DNA from: Planctobacterium marinum
GTDB taxonomy: Bacteria > Pseudomonadota > Gammaproteobacteria > Enterobacterales > Alteromonadaceae
Length of the DNA: 64,000 nucleotides
NCBI RefSeq assembly: GCF_020687805.1
Contig: NZ_JAJEWQ010000008.1
Span: 69,262-133,261 of the forward strand
Direction: 5' to 3'
Made by a program: the position numbers and the translations under genes. Every line of letters starts with the position of its first letter. The first letter of the stretch is position 1. This document shows, piece by piece, positions 26,447 through 35,110 of the stretch. A model generated the notes under the pieces. The model did no database searches. It worked only from the letters and a program-made list of their open reading frames with translations, and was not told the DNA's origin.

Positions 26447-26629
26447 AAGCATAACAAGCTGTTTATAGATGGGGCTAAGATTTACAAGCACATCCATCTT
26501 GAGTTTCTTTCAAAAACAATCAAAGTAGTATTTGAAGAAAAAACAAATCTGGCTCCTGTCACACATGTTTTCTCTTGCTATGGGCATATGAGGAGAGAAG
26601 GGGAGTTCCCCTTCGAGGAAGCACGATAG
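26447..26629 (+). other. Open frame remnant without a start codon
   Basis: In the same frame as the preceding Tudor-like gene and directly after its stop, 60 codons stay open to a TAG at 26627. The translation (for example LFIDGAKIYKHIHLEFL and FSCYGHMRREGEFPFEEAR) looks protein-like, but there is no start codon at the 5' end and no recognised family. It may be the tail of a broken gene. Confidence 0.3.
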
Positions 26630-26644
26630 AGTGTGGAACTACAA

Positions 26645-27394
26645 TTAATCCAGGTCTACCAGGTAATGATAATTGTCGGAGCGACAGTGATTAATACGAA
26701 ATTCGATTAACTTTCCGTCGAGGGCGCGGGTTAGTCGGGTAAACATCAAAATCGGGTCGCCGACCTTAACTTCAAGATTCTCCGCATCGCGTTGATTTGC
26801 AGATGTGGCTTTAATGCGATCTGTCGTTTTGTGGACGGTGAGATTAAAGTTTAATTGATAGAAGTGATACAGGGTATGGGGCAATTCCGGCATTTCATGC
26901 AGGCCAGGAAAGTACTTCTCAGGTAAATAAATATCTTCCAGCAGGCAGGCTACCTGATTGATCAGGCGCTTGCGGGACAGGAAAATCACCTTGTCATCCG
27001 CTCCCAGGTTGAGCTGTTCGGCGATATTTTTAGTGGGGGTTTGCAGTTCAAACGCAATGATTTCTGCTTCCGGCAATTGTGGTGCCTGGTTGTCTTCCAC
27101 CAATGGGAAAAAGCGATATAACGCCTGGTTTCCGGTGTGTTCAGAGACAAAAGTCCCGACACCCTGACGACGGGTTAAGACCTTTGATTGGGTGAGCGTG
27201 TTCAGCGCTTTGCGCACTGTACCCTGGCTGACACCAAACTCTTCGGCCAGTTGAAATTCATTGGGCAGCATTTCGCCGGGTTTCCAGCGCTGTTCTACAA
27301 TAAGCTGTGTCACATGTTCTTCCACTTGTTTGTAAAGCGGTTGAAACGCCAGTCCGCTGGGACTCATCTTATTGTCGAATTTGCTACCTTTCAT
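26645..27394 (-). CDS. GntR-family (HutC/UTRA) transcriptional regulator
   Basis: 249 residues: a GntR winged helix (about 12-78) with PLYKQVEEHVTQLI, LPNEFQLAEEFGVSQGTVRKALNTL and RRQGVGTFV, followed by a UTRA effector domain (about 95-245) with VIFLSRKRLINQVACLLEDIYLP and FTRLTRALDGKLIEFRINHCRSDNY. UTRA regulators bind small ligands, often sugars or phosphosugars. It is divergent from the GH31 gene, with a palindromic site in the shared region, and is the only regulator in the locus. It is therefore the probable controller of the glycosidase, transporter, receptor and AKR-dioxygenase operon. A start ten codons later is also possible. Confidence 0.88.
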   Translation of the reverse strand: MKGSKFDNKMSPSGLAFQPLYKQVEEHVTQLIVEQRWKPGEMLPNEFQLAEEFGVSQGTVRKALNTLTQSKVLTRRQGVGTFVSEHTGNQALYRFFPLVEDNQAPQLPEAEIIAFELQTPTKNIAEQLNLGADDKVIFLSRKRLINQVACLLEDIYLPEKYFPGLHEMPELPHTLYHFYQLNFNLTVHKTTDRIKATSANQRDAENLEVKVGDPILMFTRLTRALDGKLIEFRINHCRSDNYHYLVDLD

Positions 27395-27885
27395 TGTATC
27401 TTTATTTTCCCAGATATGTTGCCGTTGTAAACGATTTCATTTTCCGTAACTCACGGTGGCATTCTCGCAGTTTAACCTGCAAGAATCAAAGTTGTCTATC
27501 ACGTTAGTTGCTTAACAAGTGCAAAGCTGGCAGCTGAATTTTTGCTGTTAAAAACGGATTTTCAATTTTTTTCAGCGCCATAATTTGCCACTAAAATCTC
27601 AGTTTTATTTTGCCAGTTGTTATCCATCTGGACATTATAAACAGCAATAAATTCAGCGATTTGTTATAGATCATAGAAAAATCGGCTGTTTACAAGGCCA
27701 TCATTTATTTTGTTTACTGGGGCATGGTCTAAGCTGTTTTAGTTCAGCTTGTTAACACTTTGTTATTGCCTTGTGACCGAGCATTTCGTAAACTGTTTTG
27801 TAACTTATATAAGACATAAGATAAATGTAGCAGCTGTTTTACCGGAGTGCACAGCTTAATCTCAACGTTTTTCCTGGAGATCCCA
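27395..27885. other. Divergent promoter region between the GntR and GH31 genes
   Basis: 491 bases, AT-rich, with one palindromic operator at 27802-27815 and a TTTTGT...GATAAA arrangement around it that could be the glycosidase promoter. No protein-like frame was found. The part next to the GntR gene shows no copy of the palindrome. Confidence 0.5.
27802..27815. promoter_or_regulatory. Palindromic operator upstream of the GH31 gene
   Basis: AACTTATATAAGAC matches 12 of 14 bases of GTCTTATATAAGAC, keeping the whole CTTATATAAG core. It lies 71 bases before the GH31 start codon, almost the same distance as the site before the AKR gene (70 bases). Confidence 0.7.
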
Positions 27886-29961
27886 ATGAGTGATTTTTCT
27901 ATACCAGTGCCTGCGTGGAATGATATCCCACAAATCAAATGTCATGGCTCAGCCGTTTGTCAGGACAACAACCAGGTTTCGATCCCTTTAGAAGAAGGCG
28001 TGTTGACAATCTCTATGTACACCAGTGGCTTTCGTATACAGGCCGGACAAAACCGCAAAGATGAGTATGGCATGTTAAAGCAATTGCCAGAAGTACTATC
28101 TTGCAATGTATACGGTGACGATACCCAAACCAGGATTGAAACTGCACAACAGACGTTAGAGATTTTGCACAATCCTTTTCAGTTTCGTTTTTCACGGCAT
28201 GATGAACTGGTGCAGAAAACCCCGAACGATGGCCATTTTGTCAGACCGCTGCGACTACCTCCCCTGGCCAAAGTCGATGACGGTTGGTTGATGTCATTTG
28301 ATTTACAAAGCGACGAAGCTGTTTATGGTTTAGGTGAAAAATGGGGAAAGTTGAACAAACGCGGCCAACTGGTGCGTTCCTTTAACCATGATGCGCTGGG
28401 CGTGAATGCGGAGATTTCCTATAAAAATACGCCCTTTTGCTGGAGTCCGGAAGGCTGGGGCGTATTTGTCCATACTCCGGCCCCGGTAACACACGGTGTT
28501 GGCTATGCGCCCTGGTCGCAACGTGCTTACAGTGTGCTGATCGAAGACGAAACCCTGGATATTTTTGTATTTGCCTCTGATAAAACCAATGTTGGTGCGG
28601 ATATTCTGGACCAATACACCAACTTAACCGGGAAAGCACCGGTGCCCCCGGAATGGAGTATGGGGGTAATTCTCTCCAAAGCTTATTATAAAGATGCTGA
28701 GGAATTATTGGCGACGGCGAAAGCGGTGCGGGAACAGAAAATGCCCTGTGATGTGATCACCCTGGATGGTCGTGCCTGGCAGGACACTGACACACGCTTT
28801 GCGTTTGAGTGGGACCCAACTCGCTATCCGGATCCCAAGGTGGTGCTGGATCAGTTAAAAGCCATGGATTATAAGATCTGTATCTGGGAATACCCGTTGG
28901 TCTCAGTGAAAAACCCCTTGTTTCAGAAAATGGCGGACAAGGGCTGGCTGTTAAAAGATACCCGAACCGGCGAAGCATTCCGCTATCAGTGGGATATGAG
29001 TGCTTTTGGTGAAGTATTAACTCCACTGCCAGAGTCCGGTATTGTCGATTTCACTCATCCGGATGCCTTTGCGTTTTGGCGGGAGTCCCACAAGCCGCTG
29101 TTTGATTTGGGCGTTGATATGATCAAAGCAGACTTTGGTGAGCAGGTGGAAGATCCGCATATGGTGGCCCACAATGGCGAAACAGGGTTGGCGCTGCACA
29201 ATGTCTATGCGTTGTTGTACAACCGGTGTGTGTATGAAGCCGCCGAAAAGTACAGTCAAAATGGCCCGTTTTTATTCAGCCGTTCTGCCTGGACAGGATC
29301 GCAATGTTATCCGGCGCAATGGGGCGGTGATCCGCAGGCAGACTGGGGTGGTCTGGCAGCAAACATTCGCGGCGGTATCAGCTGGGGACTTTCCGGGGCA
29401 CCTTTTTATGCTACCGATGTTGGCGGATTCTTCAAAGATACCCGCGATCCGGAGTTATACGTGCGTTGGTGTCAGGCCGGTGTTTTCTCTGCTCATATGC
29501 GATTACACGGTATTGGTCAACGGGAACCCTGGAGTTACGGTGACGAGGCCCGCGACGCAGCCAATGCAGCCCTGAAGTTGCGTTATCAAATATTACCTTA
29601 TCTGCAAAAGACCATGGCCGTCGCCAGTGAATCGGGGTTGCCGGTGCAGCGCGCTATGGTGTTAGCGTTTCCCGATGATCCGGCAGCCTGGGCCTTCGAA
29701 GATCAGTTTATGTTCGGCGAAGATATTTTGGTGGCGCCGGTTTACCGCACTCAGGGCAAGGTGACTGTGTATTTGTCGAAAGGCGACTGGATTAAGCTGG
29801 ATACCAAACAGCGCTACAGTGGCGCTCAGGTCCTGAAGTTGCAATTGCCGCTGTCGGAAATGGCGGTCTTTGTCAAAGCCGGGGCGCAGTTGGAGTTAAT
29901 GAAACCGGTTGAGCATCTCAATAATCAAACAATCGCTCAACTGGAGCGCGTCAGCTGGTGA
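27886..29961 (+). CDS. GH31 alpha-glycosidase
   Basis: 691 residues, no signal peptide, so probably cytoplasmic. N-terminal beta-sandwich, then a TIM barrel with the nucleophile D416 in MIKADFGEQVED and the acid/base D482 in WGGDPQADW; these numbers coincide with E. coli YicI alpha-xylosidase. Other blocks are LGEKWGKLNKRGQ, DVITLDGRAWQDTD (R296 in the substrate loop) and DVGGFFKDTRDPELYVRW. YicI-like proteins cleave alpha-xylosides; YihQ-like members cleave alpha-sulfoquinovosides using an Arg/Trp pair that I cannot align here. Regulation together with a sulfonate-type dioxygenase operon makes a sulfoglycoside a candidate substrate. The ATG at 27886 follows GGAG. Confidence 0.87.
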   Translation: MSDFSIPVPAWNDIPQIKCHGSAVCQDNNQVSIPLEEGVLTISMYTSGFRIQAGQNRKDEYGMLKQLPEVLSCNVYGDDTQTRIETAQQTLEILHNPFQFRFSRHDELVQKTPNDGHFVRPLRLPPLAKVDDGWLMSFDLQSDEAVYGLGEKWGKLNKRGQLVRSFNHDALGVNAEISYKNTPFCWSPEGWGVFVHTPAPVTHGVGYAPWSQRAYSVLIEDETLDIFVFASDKTNVGADILDQYTNLTGKAPVPPEWSMGVILSKAYYKDAEELLATAKAVREQKMPCDVITLDGRAWQDTDTRFAFEWDPTRYPDPKVVLDQLKAMDYKICIWEYPLVSVKNPLFQKMADKGWLLKDTRTGEAFRYQWDMSAFGEVLTPLPESGIVDFTHPDAFAFWRESHKPLFDLGVDMIKADFGEQVEDPHMVAHNGETGLALHNVYALLYNRCVYEAAEKYSQNGPFLFSRSAWTGSQCYPAQWGGDPQADWGGLAANIRGGISWGLSGAPFYATDVGGFFKDTRDPELYVRWCQAGVFSAHMRLHGIGQREPWSYGDEARDAANAALKLRYQILPYLQKTMAVASESGLPVQRAMVLAFPDDPAAWAFEDQFMFGEDILVAPVYRTQGKVTVYLSKGDWIKLDTKQRYSGAQVLKLQLPLSEMAVFVKAGAQLELMKPVEHLNNQTIAQLERVSW

Positions 29962-30010
29962 TCTAATGCGGTAATGGGGCGAACTGCTCGCGTTACCGCT
30001 AATAAACGCT

Positions 30011-30024
30011 ATCTTATAAAAGAG
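30011..30024. promoter_or_regulatory. Degenerate copy of the locus palindrome before the symporter gene
   Basis: ATCTTATAAAAGAG matches 11 of 14 positions of GTCTTATATAAGAC. It lies in the 83-base gap between the GH31 and symporter genes, 21 bases before the symporter start. It may be a weak site or chance. Confidence 0.35.
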
Positions 30025-30044
30025 TTAATCTGAGTGAGCACATT

Positions 30045-31784
30045 ATGGAACTACAAGAAGTCGTAACGACGTTATTAACCTGTGTCTTTTTTATGGGACT
30101 GGTTGCCTGGATATCATGGCAAAAGACAAAAGGGGTTGTAGATTCCAAAGATGGTTACTTTCTCGCGGGTCGCGGCTTAACCGGGACTTTTATTGCCGGT
30201 TCCATGTTGCTGACCAACCTCTCTGCTGAACAGTTAATTGGTCTGAATGGTTCTGCTTATGGTTACAATATGAGTGCCATGGCTTGGGAAGTCACCGCTG
30301 GCTTTGCCACTATTATCATGGCCATGATCTTTCTGCCCAGGTACCTGGCAGGCGCATTTTCTACCTTACCCGAGTTTCTCAAAGGTCGCTTTGACGATAC
30401 GGTGCGGCGCATGACCGTGGTGCTCTTTATGGTGGGTTATGGTTTGATCACCATCCCGTCTGTGCTTTATGCCGGCTCTGTGGCGGTATTGAGGTTGTTT
30501 GATGTGCCGGCACTGCTCAATGTCAGCTATGAACTGGCACTGGTGATCACCATAGTGACCGTTGGCACCGTAGGTGCGGTTTATGCCATTTTTGGTGGTT
30601 TAAAAGCGGTAGCCGTCTCCGATACTATCAATGGGGTTGGTCTGTTAATTATCGGTATTCTGGTGCCCATCCTGGGGTTTGCGGCTCTGGGAGGTGGCAG
30701 CGTGCTAAGTGGCATGGAAACCGTATTTTCGGAGAACACCGACAAGCTCAATGCGGTGGGTGCTGAAACTGATCCCGTGCCCTTTGGCACTATATTTACC
30801 GGCATGATCTTCGCCAATTTGTTCTATTGGGGTACCAACCAATACGTTATCCAGCGAACATTGGGGGCCGCCAGTCTGGCCGAAGGCCAAAAGGGCGTAT
30901 TGTTCTCCGGTTATTTTAAACTGATGGTGCCGTTTATGATGATGTTGCCCGGGGTGATAGCGTTTCACCTCTATCAGGGCGAACAACTGCAGAGCATTGA
31001 TCTGGCATATCCCCGATTAGTCAAAGACGTGTTACCCCTGTACCTTTCCGGCTTTTTCCTGGCGGTATTGCTGGGTGCGGTATTCAGTTCTTTCAACTCT
31101 CTGCTCAACAGTGCCGCCACCCTGTTTGTGCTGGACGTATACGCGCCCATGAAGGATGACAAAGTGGGGGATCAGGAGCTGATCAAGGTGGCTAAAATTG
31201 CCAGTGTGGTGATAGCGCTGTTTTCCTTTATTGTGGCTCCCTTGTTGATGTTTGCCCCGGAAGGCTTGTGGCAAATTATTCGTATCTTTACCGGCTTTTA
31301 TAACATTCCGGTGATCGCCATTGTACTGGTGGGCTTATTCTCCAACCACGTTCCGGCACTGGGTGCTAAGATCGTCATCGTATTCCACGTGATAGCCTAT
31401 GGCTTGCTGAAGTTTGTCTTTGAAGTGGAAATTAACTTTATTCACATCTATGCCATTCTGTTCATTATTGAAGTGGCGATTATGGCGGTTGTTGGGCGCT
31501 TGTATCCCTTGCAGCAAGACTGGCATTACGAGCGTAAAGACACCGTCAGCCTGGTGCCCTGGAAGTGGGCGTTTCCCTCTGCTATTACGTTATTGTCCTG
31601 CATCATCCTTTTGTACGTTTTCTTTTCACCCATCGGAATTGTGGGTGGTTTAAGCGACATGTTTTGGCTGGTGGTGTTTTTAATTATTGTCAGCAATGTG
31701 CTGCTCAGTAGCTACGCTTTGCGCCACTGGCATAAATCCTATGCGGAGAGCCTGGCTAGAATCGGCAGAGAAGACAGTCTCTAA
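30045..31784 (+). CDS. Sodium:solute symporter family (SSS) transporter, SGLT-like
   Basis: 579 residues with about fourteen hydrophobic helices. DGYFLAGRGLTGTFIAGSMLLTNLSAEQLIGLNGSAYGYNMSAMAWE is split here into the family features AGRGLTG and NLSAEQLIGLNG near the N terminus, typical of sugar-type SSS members such as YidK/SglT. SSS proteins import solutes with sodium. It follows the GH31 gene by 83 bases on the same strand, so it probably imports the glycoside or sugar on which GH31 acts. The exact substrate is unknown. Confidence 0.88.
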   Translation: MELQEVVTTLLTCVFFMGLVAWISWQKTKGVVDSKDGYFLAGRGLTGTFIAGSMLLTNLSAEQLIGLNGSAYGYNMSAMAWEVTAGFATIIMAMIFLPRYLAGAFSTLPEFLKGRFDDTVRRMTVVLFMVGYGLITIPSVLYAGSVAVLRLFDVPALLNVSYELALVITIVTVGTVGAVYAIFGGLKAVAVSDTINGVGLLIIGILVPILGFAALGGGSVLSGMETVFSENTDKLNAVGAETDPVPFGTIFTGMIFANLFYWGTNQYVIQRTLGAASLAEGQKGVLFSGYFKLMVPFMMMLPGVIAFHLYQGEQLQSIDLAYPRLVKDVLPLYLSGFFLAVLLGAVFSSFNSLLNSAATLFVLDVYAPMKDDKVGDQELIKVAKIASVVIALFSFIVAPLLMFAPEGLWQIIRIFTGFYNIPVIAIVLVGLFSNHVPALGAKIVIVFHVIAYGLLKFVFEVEINFIHIYAILFIIEVAIMAVVGRLYPLQQDWHYERKDTVSLVPWKWAFPSAITLLSCIILLYVFFSPIGIVGGLSDMFWLVVFLIIVSNVLLSSYALRHWHKSYAESLARIGREDSL

Positions 31785-32142
31785 CCTGGAAAAATAACAC
31801 CGGATATCCGCTTTTTACCTGACCAAAGGCGGTATCTGTAACTTTTTTAGGTCTTATATAAGATATCTATTGTATTAACTCTTGTTAACGGGTATGTTAA
31901 TGCAATGTAACGAATTGAAATTCGCTGTTTACAAGATATTAAATAAACAGGCGGATATTAGACGAAGGTGATTGAGCAATCCTGTTATTGCTCATCGAAC
32001 TAAACACAACACTCTGTACTAAAACAAAGGACCACAGGTTTGTTATCTGACCCCAGGTCCACTAATAACACGGCAGATTTAAAGGTTTACACCGGACAAT
32101 CCGGTTTTTACCCAAAATAAAAAACAATGTCGGAGAAGACAC
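31785..32142. other. Regulatory region upstream of the TonB-dependent receptor gene
   Basis: 358 bases between two co-oriented genes. It holds the palindrome at 31851-31864 and a long leader of about 270 bases up to the receptor start. A CGGATATCCG followed by CTTTTT at 31801-31815 may be a weak terminator for the symporter gene. No reading frame of note. Confidence 0.45.
31851..31864. promoter_or_regulatory. Palindromic operator upstream of the TonB-dependent receptor
   Basis: GTCTTATATAAGAT matches 13 of 14 bases of the perfect site at 24728-24741. It lies 278 bases before the receptor start codon, farther away than in the other two cases. Confidence 0.7.
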
Positions 32143-34551
32143 ATGCGGGCATATAGAAAACAAATCGCGATTGCGGTCGCGTCAGCGTTAGCTGTTATGG
32201 GCACACAATCTGTGGCCTTTGCTCAGGAAGATTCAGAAGAAAAAGGTGGTTTTGAGACCATCGAGGTAACAGCGCAAAAACGTGTTGAACGCGTTTCTGA
32301 TGTGCCGGTTGCTGTTTCTGTATTACGTAGCGAGCAAATTGACTCTACCTTTTCCTCAAACTTTGAAGGACTGCAAAACCTGGTGCCTTCGGTGAGTTTC
32401 AGAAAAGGGACTACTACGCGTAACTCGGCTATCACCGTGCGTGGTATCGGCACTATATCATTCAGTGTGGCGGCAGAGCCCAGTGTTTCAACTGTGGTTG
32501 ACGGTGTGGTACTGGGTCGTTCCGGTCAGGCTTTTACTGATCTGTATGATCTGGAACGCATTGAAGTATTGCGTGGTCCTCAGGGCACCCTATTTGGGAA
32601 AAATGCCTCTGCGGGTGTGGTCAACATCACCACCAAACGTCCTACCGGTGCCACTGAAGGCATGATTGAAGCCACCATTTTCCAGGATAATGAATATAAA
32701 CTCAAAGGTAAGATTCAGGGTGAGATCACTGATACTGCCGCTGGTAGTTTAGTGTTCACCAAGTCTGCTTTCGATGGCAATTTGTTTAACGTTTACAACA
32801 ACGAAACGGTAAACGGTTACGACAAAGAAGGTATACGCGGCATGTTAGATGTCGATGTGACTGACAGCACCAAAATGTTGTTTATCTTCGAAAATGTTCG
32901 CTCTGATGATGACTGTTGCGCAGACATAGAAGCCCGTCCTAGTGGCAGAAACCCGGATTCAGAAGCCGCCCCCAATGGCTCTGGCCTGGATCTGGATCAG
33001 CGCTTGATTGATCATGATTTTGAATCTCGCACTGTGGACGAAACGACCTCATTCTCGGTGCAGTTAGACACTGAATTTGACGGATTTTCTTTTACCTCAA
33101 TTACTGCGTACCGCACCTGGGATAATACCGAGTGGCGTGAAGGTGATTTTACATCTATCGCCGGTGACTCCGATGAGATAGTCACCTTTGACAATACACC
33201 ACCGTTCCAGTTGCACGATGTGGGTCCACAAAGCTGGGATCAGTTTTCACAGGAAATTCGTCTTGCATCTACCACGCAAGGTAAGTTTGACTGGCAGGTG
33301 GGGGCTTATTTCTGGGATATGAGTTCTGAGCGTAGCTTTACCCGTGATGCCAGTTGTCAAAACAACAACTATCTGGATGGCGATGGCAATCCAAATCCCA
33401 ACAGCCACCTGAATAACGCAATCCGTTATCATCTGAGTACTGCAGAAGGCATTGATAATCCGACTGATCAGCAAGTGGCAGATTATATTGAAGCTGAAGG
33501 GATCACCTGTAATGCCAATGACATCGTAAGCGCCACTGCTTACATGGAAACCGAGTTTAACAACTGGGCGGTGTTCGGTGATGCTAAGTATCACGTATCA
33601 GACGATTTTCGTTTATTGATGGGGTTACGCTACACCGATGATGAAGTCAGCTTTAAGCACAATCGTGTCAGCAACGATCCGTACGGCCGCAAAGGCGTGG
33701 GCGTGCGCGAGGCGGAATTAAACACTGATTACAGCGGCAAAACCAGTGAAACTAACGTGTCCATTAAGTTGGGTGCGCAGTATGACTTCGAAGATGCAGG
33801 TATGACCTATTTCACCTATTCACAGGGTTACAAAGGTCCGGGTTTTAACGTGTTCTACAACATGGGCATCAACGATACCCGACCTATCGGTGAAGAGACA
33901 TCAGACGCTTACGAGCTGGGCTACAAATACGCCAGTCGAGACATCCTGTTCAATGCCGCCATTTTCCGCACTGAAATTGATGGATTCCAGGCGAACAACT
34001 TCGACAACACCGGTGGTGTCACCATTACCCGCTTAACTAACGCCGGTTCGGTGATTACCGAAGGTTTTGAGGCGGACATCTTGTGGCAAGCCACGGACAA
34101 CCTGACCATTAATGCCGGTTTTGCCAGCGTAGATGCCGAAATTGACAAATTCAACTGCCCGTTAAACGAGCCTGACTGTGGTGGTCGTGCCGGTGCAGAT
34201 GTACCTTTCTCACCTGACCTGAAATACTCAGTGGGAATGGATTACACCCAGGAGCTGGATAATATGAATGTTATCTACAACGCCAGCTATGTTTACACCG
34301 ATGATCAGGTGGCAGACTTCCTGGATGCGGGTGTTGACCGTTCAACGTCGCCGCTGGTGTTACCGGATTACGCATTGCTGAATGCCAGCATTGGCTTCTC
34401 ATTCCGTGATGACCAATATCGCGTAACCCTAATCGGTAAAAACCTGACAGACGAAAGCTTCTTTACCACCTACAGTGGTGATGGCTTCCGCTACCAGGTA
34501 CCACGTGATGCCGATCGTTACTTCGGCGTACAGTTCCGGGCGAACTTCTAA
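32143..34551 (+). CDS. TonB-dependent receptor of the GH31/GntR locus
   Basis: 802 residues. A signal peptide (AIAVASALAVMGTQSVAFAQ) precedes a TonB-box-like FETIEVTAQKR, then the plug domain with VSFRKGTTTRNSAITVRGIGT and LERIEVLRGPQGTLFGKNASAGVVNI, and a 22-strand-type barrel ending in FGVQFRANF with a terminal phenylalanine. Such receptors take up siderophores, cobalamin or glycans across the outer membrane. The upstream palindrome and the neighbours point to glycoside uptake rather than iron. A strong terminator lies at 34631-34652. Confidence 0.9.
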   Translation: MRAYRKQIAIAVASALAVMGTQSVAFAQEDSEEKGGFETIEVTAQKRVERVSDVPVAVSVLRSEQIDSTFSSNFEGLQNLVPSVSFRKGTTTRNSAITVRGIGTISFSVAAEPSVSTVVDGVVLGRSGQAFTDLYDLERIEVLRGPQGTLFGKNASAGVVNITTKRPTGATEGMIEATIFQDNEYKLKGKIQGEITDTAAGSLVFTKSAFDGNLFNVYNNETVNGYDKEGIRGMLDVDVTDSTKMLFIFENVRSDDDCCADIEARPSGRNPDSEAAPNGSGLDLDQRLIDHDFESRTVDETTSFSVQLDTEFDGFSFTSITAYRTWDNTEWREGDFTSIAGDSDEIVTFDNTPPFQLHDVGPQSWDQFSQEIRLASTTQGKFDWQVGAYFWDMSSERSFTRDASCQNNNYLDGDGNPNPNSHLNNAIRYHLSTAEGIDNPTDQQVADYIEAEGITCNANDIVSATAYMETEFNNWAVFGDAKYHVSDDFRLLMGLRYTDDEVSFKHNRVSNDPYGRKGVGVREAELNTDYSGKTSETNVSIKLGAQYDFEDAGMTYFTYSQGYKGPGFNVFYNMGINDTRPIGEETSDAYELGYKYASRDILFNAAIFRTEIDGFQANNFDNTGGVTITRLTNAGSVITEGFEADILWQATDNLTINAGFASVDAEIDKFNCPLNEPDCGGRAGADVPFSPDLKYSVGMDYTQELDNMNVIYNASYVYTDDQVADFLDAGVDRSTSPLVLPDYALLNASIGFSFRDDQYRVTLIGKNLTDESFFTTYSGDGFRYQVPRDADRYFGVQFRANF

Positions 34552-34560
34552 AATCCCATT

Positions 34561-34591
34561 GGCGGCGGGTTTATTGTGTTCCCCCGCTGCC
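34561..34591 (+). terminator. GC-rich hairpin directly after the TonB-dependent receptor gene
   Basis: GGCGGCGGG pairs with CCCGCTGCC with one G-T wobble, followed by TTCTTAT. It begins nine bases after the stop codon and may be a first, weaker terminator ahead of the one at 34631. Confidence 0.5.
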
Positions 34592-34630
34592 TTCTTATAC
34601 CAATTCCAATAAGTACTCTGTGTGTTGCAG

Positions 34631-34652
34631 GAGGCCGAAAGGCCTCTTTTTT
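34631..34652 (+). terminator. Strong intrinsic terminator
   Basis: GAGGCC-GAAA-GGCCTC followed by TTTTTT: a 6-bp GC-rich stem with a GNRA tetraloop and a six-T run. It ends the TonB-dependent receptor transcript just before the convergent DUF2798 gene. Confidence 0.9.
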
Positions 34653-34664
34653 GTGCTCAAAAAA

Positions 34665-34931
34665 CTAGGCTTCCGGTTTGGCCGGGTGGGTAATTAAAGC
34701 AACGATGCGCCTGACCAGCGGTAACACCAGCAACAAACAGGGATAGGCAATCACCCAACTGGACAACCAGGAATTTAGCCAGGTAGAAAACAACGACTGG
34801 CTACCATCATAAAGCTTTACCGTGACTACCAAAGCTACCAAACCACTCATCAACATGGACAAAAGAAAAGGCATTAAATGCGGTGCCCAGGACGCGGGCA
34901 GGCGATAACGGGGTTTTTTAAGTTGTGGCAT
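34665..34931 (-). CDS. DUF2798 membrane protein
   Basis: 88 residues with two transmembrane helices: FLLSMLMSGLVALVVTV and WVIAYPCLLLVLPLVRRIV. The order APHLMPFLLS...WLNSWLSSWVIAYP...VLPLVRRIV is typical of the DUF2798 family of small inner-membrane proteins with unknown role. The ATG at 34931 is chosen because AAGGGA precedes it by nine bases; a GTG at 34979 would add 16 non-family residues. Confidence 0.75.
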   Translation of the reverse strand: MPQLKKPRYRLPASWAPHLMPFLLSMLMSGLVALVVTVKLYDGSQSLFSTWLNSWLSSWVIAYPCLLLVLPLVRRIVALITHPAKPEA

Positions 34932-35110
34932 AAGGAGGTCCCTTACATTTAATTGATATGCAAATGTATGGGCTAACACGGGTTATTCAATACGGTCTGG
35001 AAATCTGCTCTGTTGCTTCTGGTGTTTTTTTGGGGTAAGAAAAAATATCACCATGTGCTTCACAAATCACCAATCTGCGACTAATATAATTACCGAAAGG
35101 CGATTTGTTA

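Noticed and set aside
34601-34626. TATACCAATTCCAATAAGT after the receptor gene as a mobile repeat
   Set aside because: Only one copy was noticed in this window, so it cannot be shown to be a repeat here.
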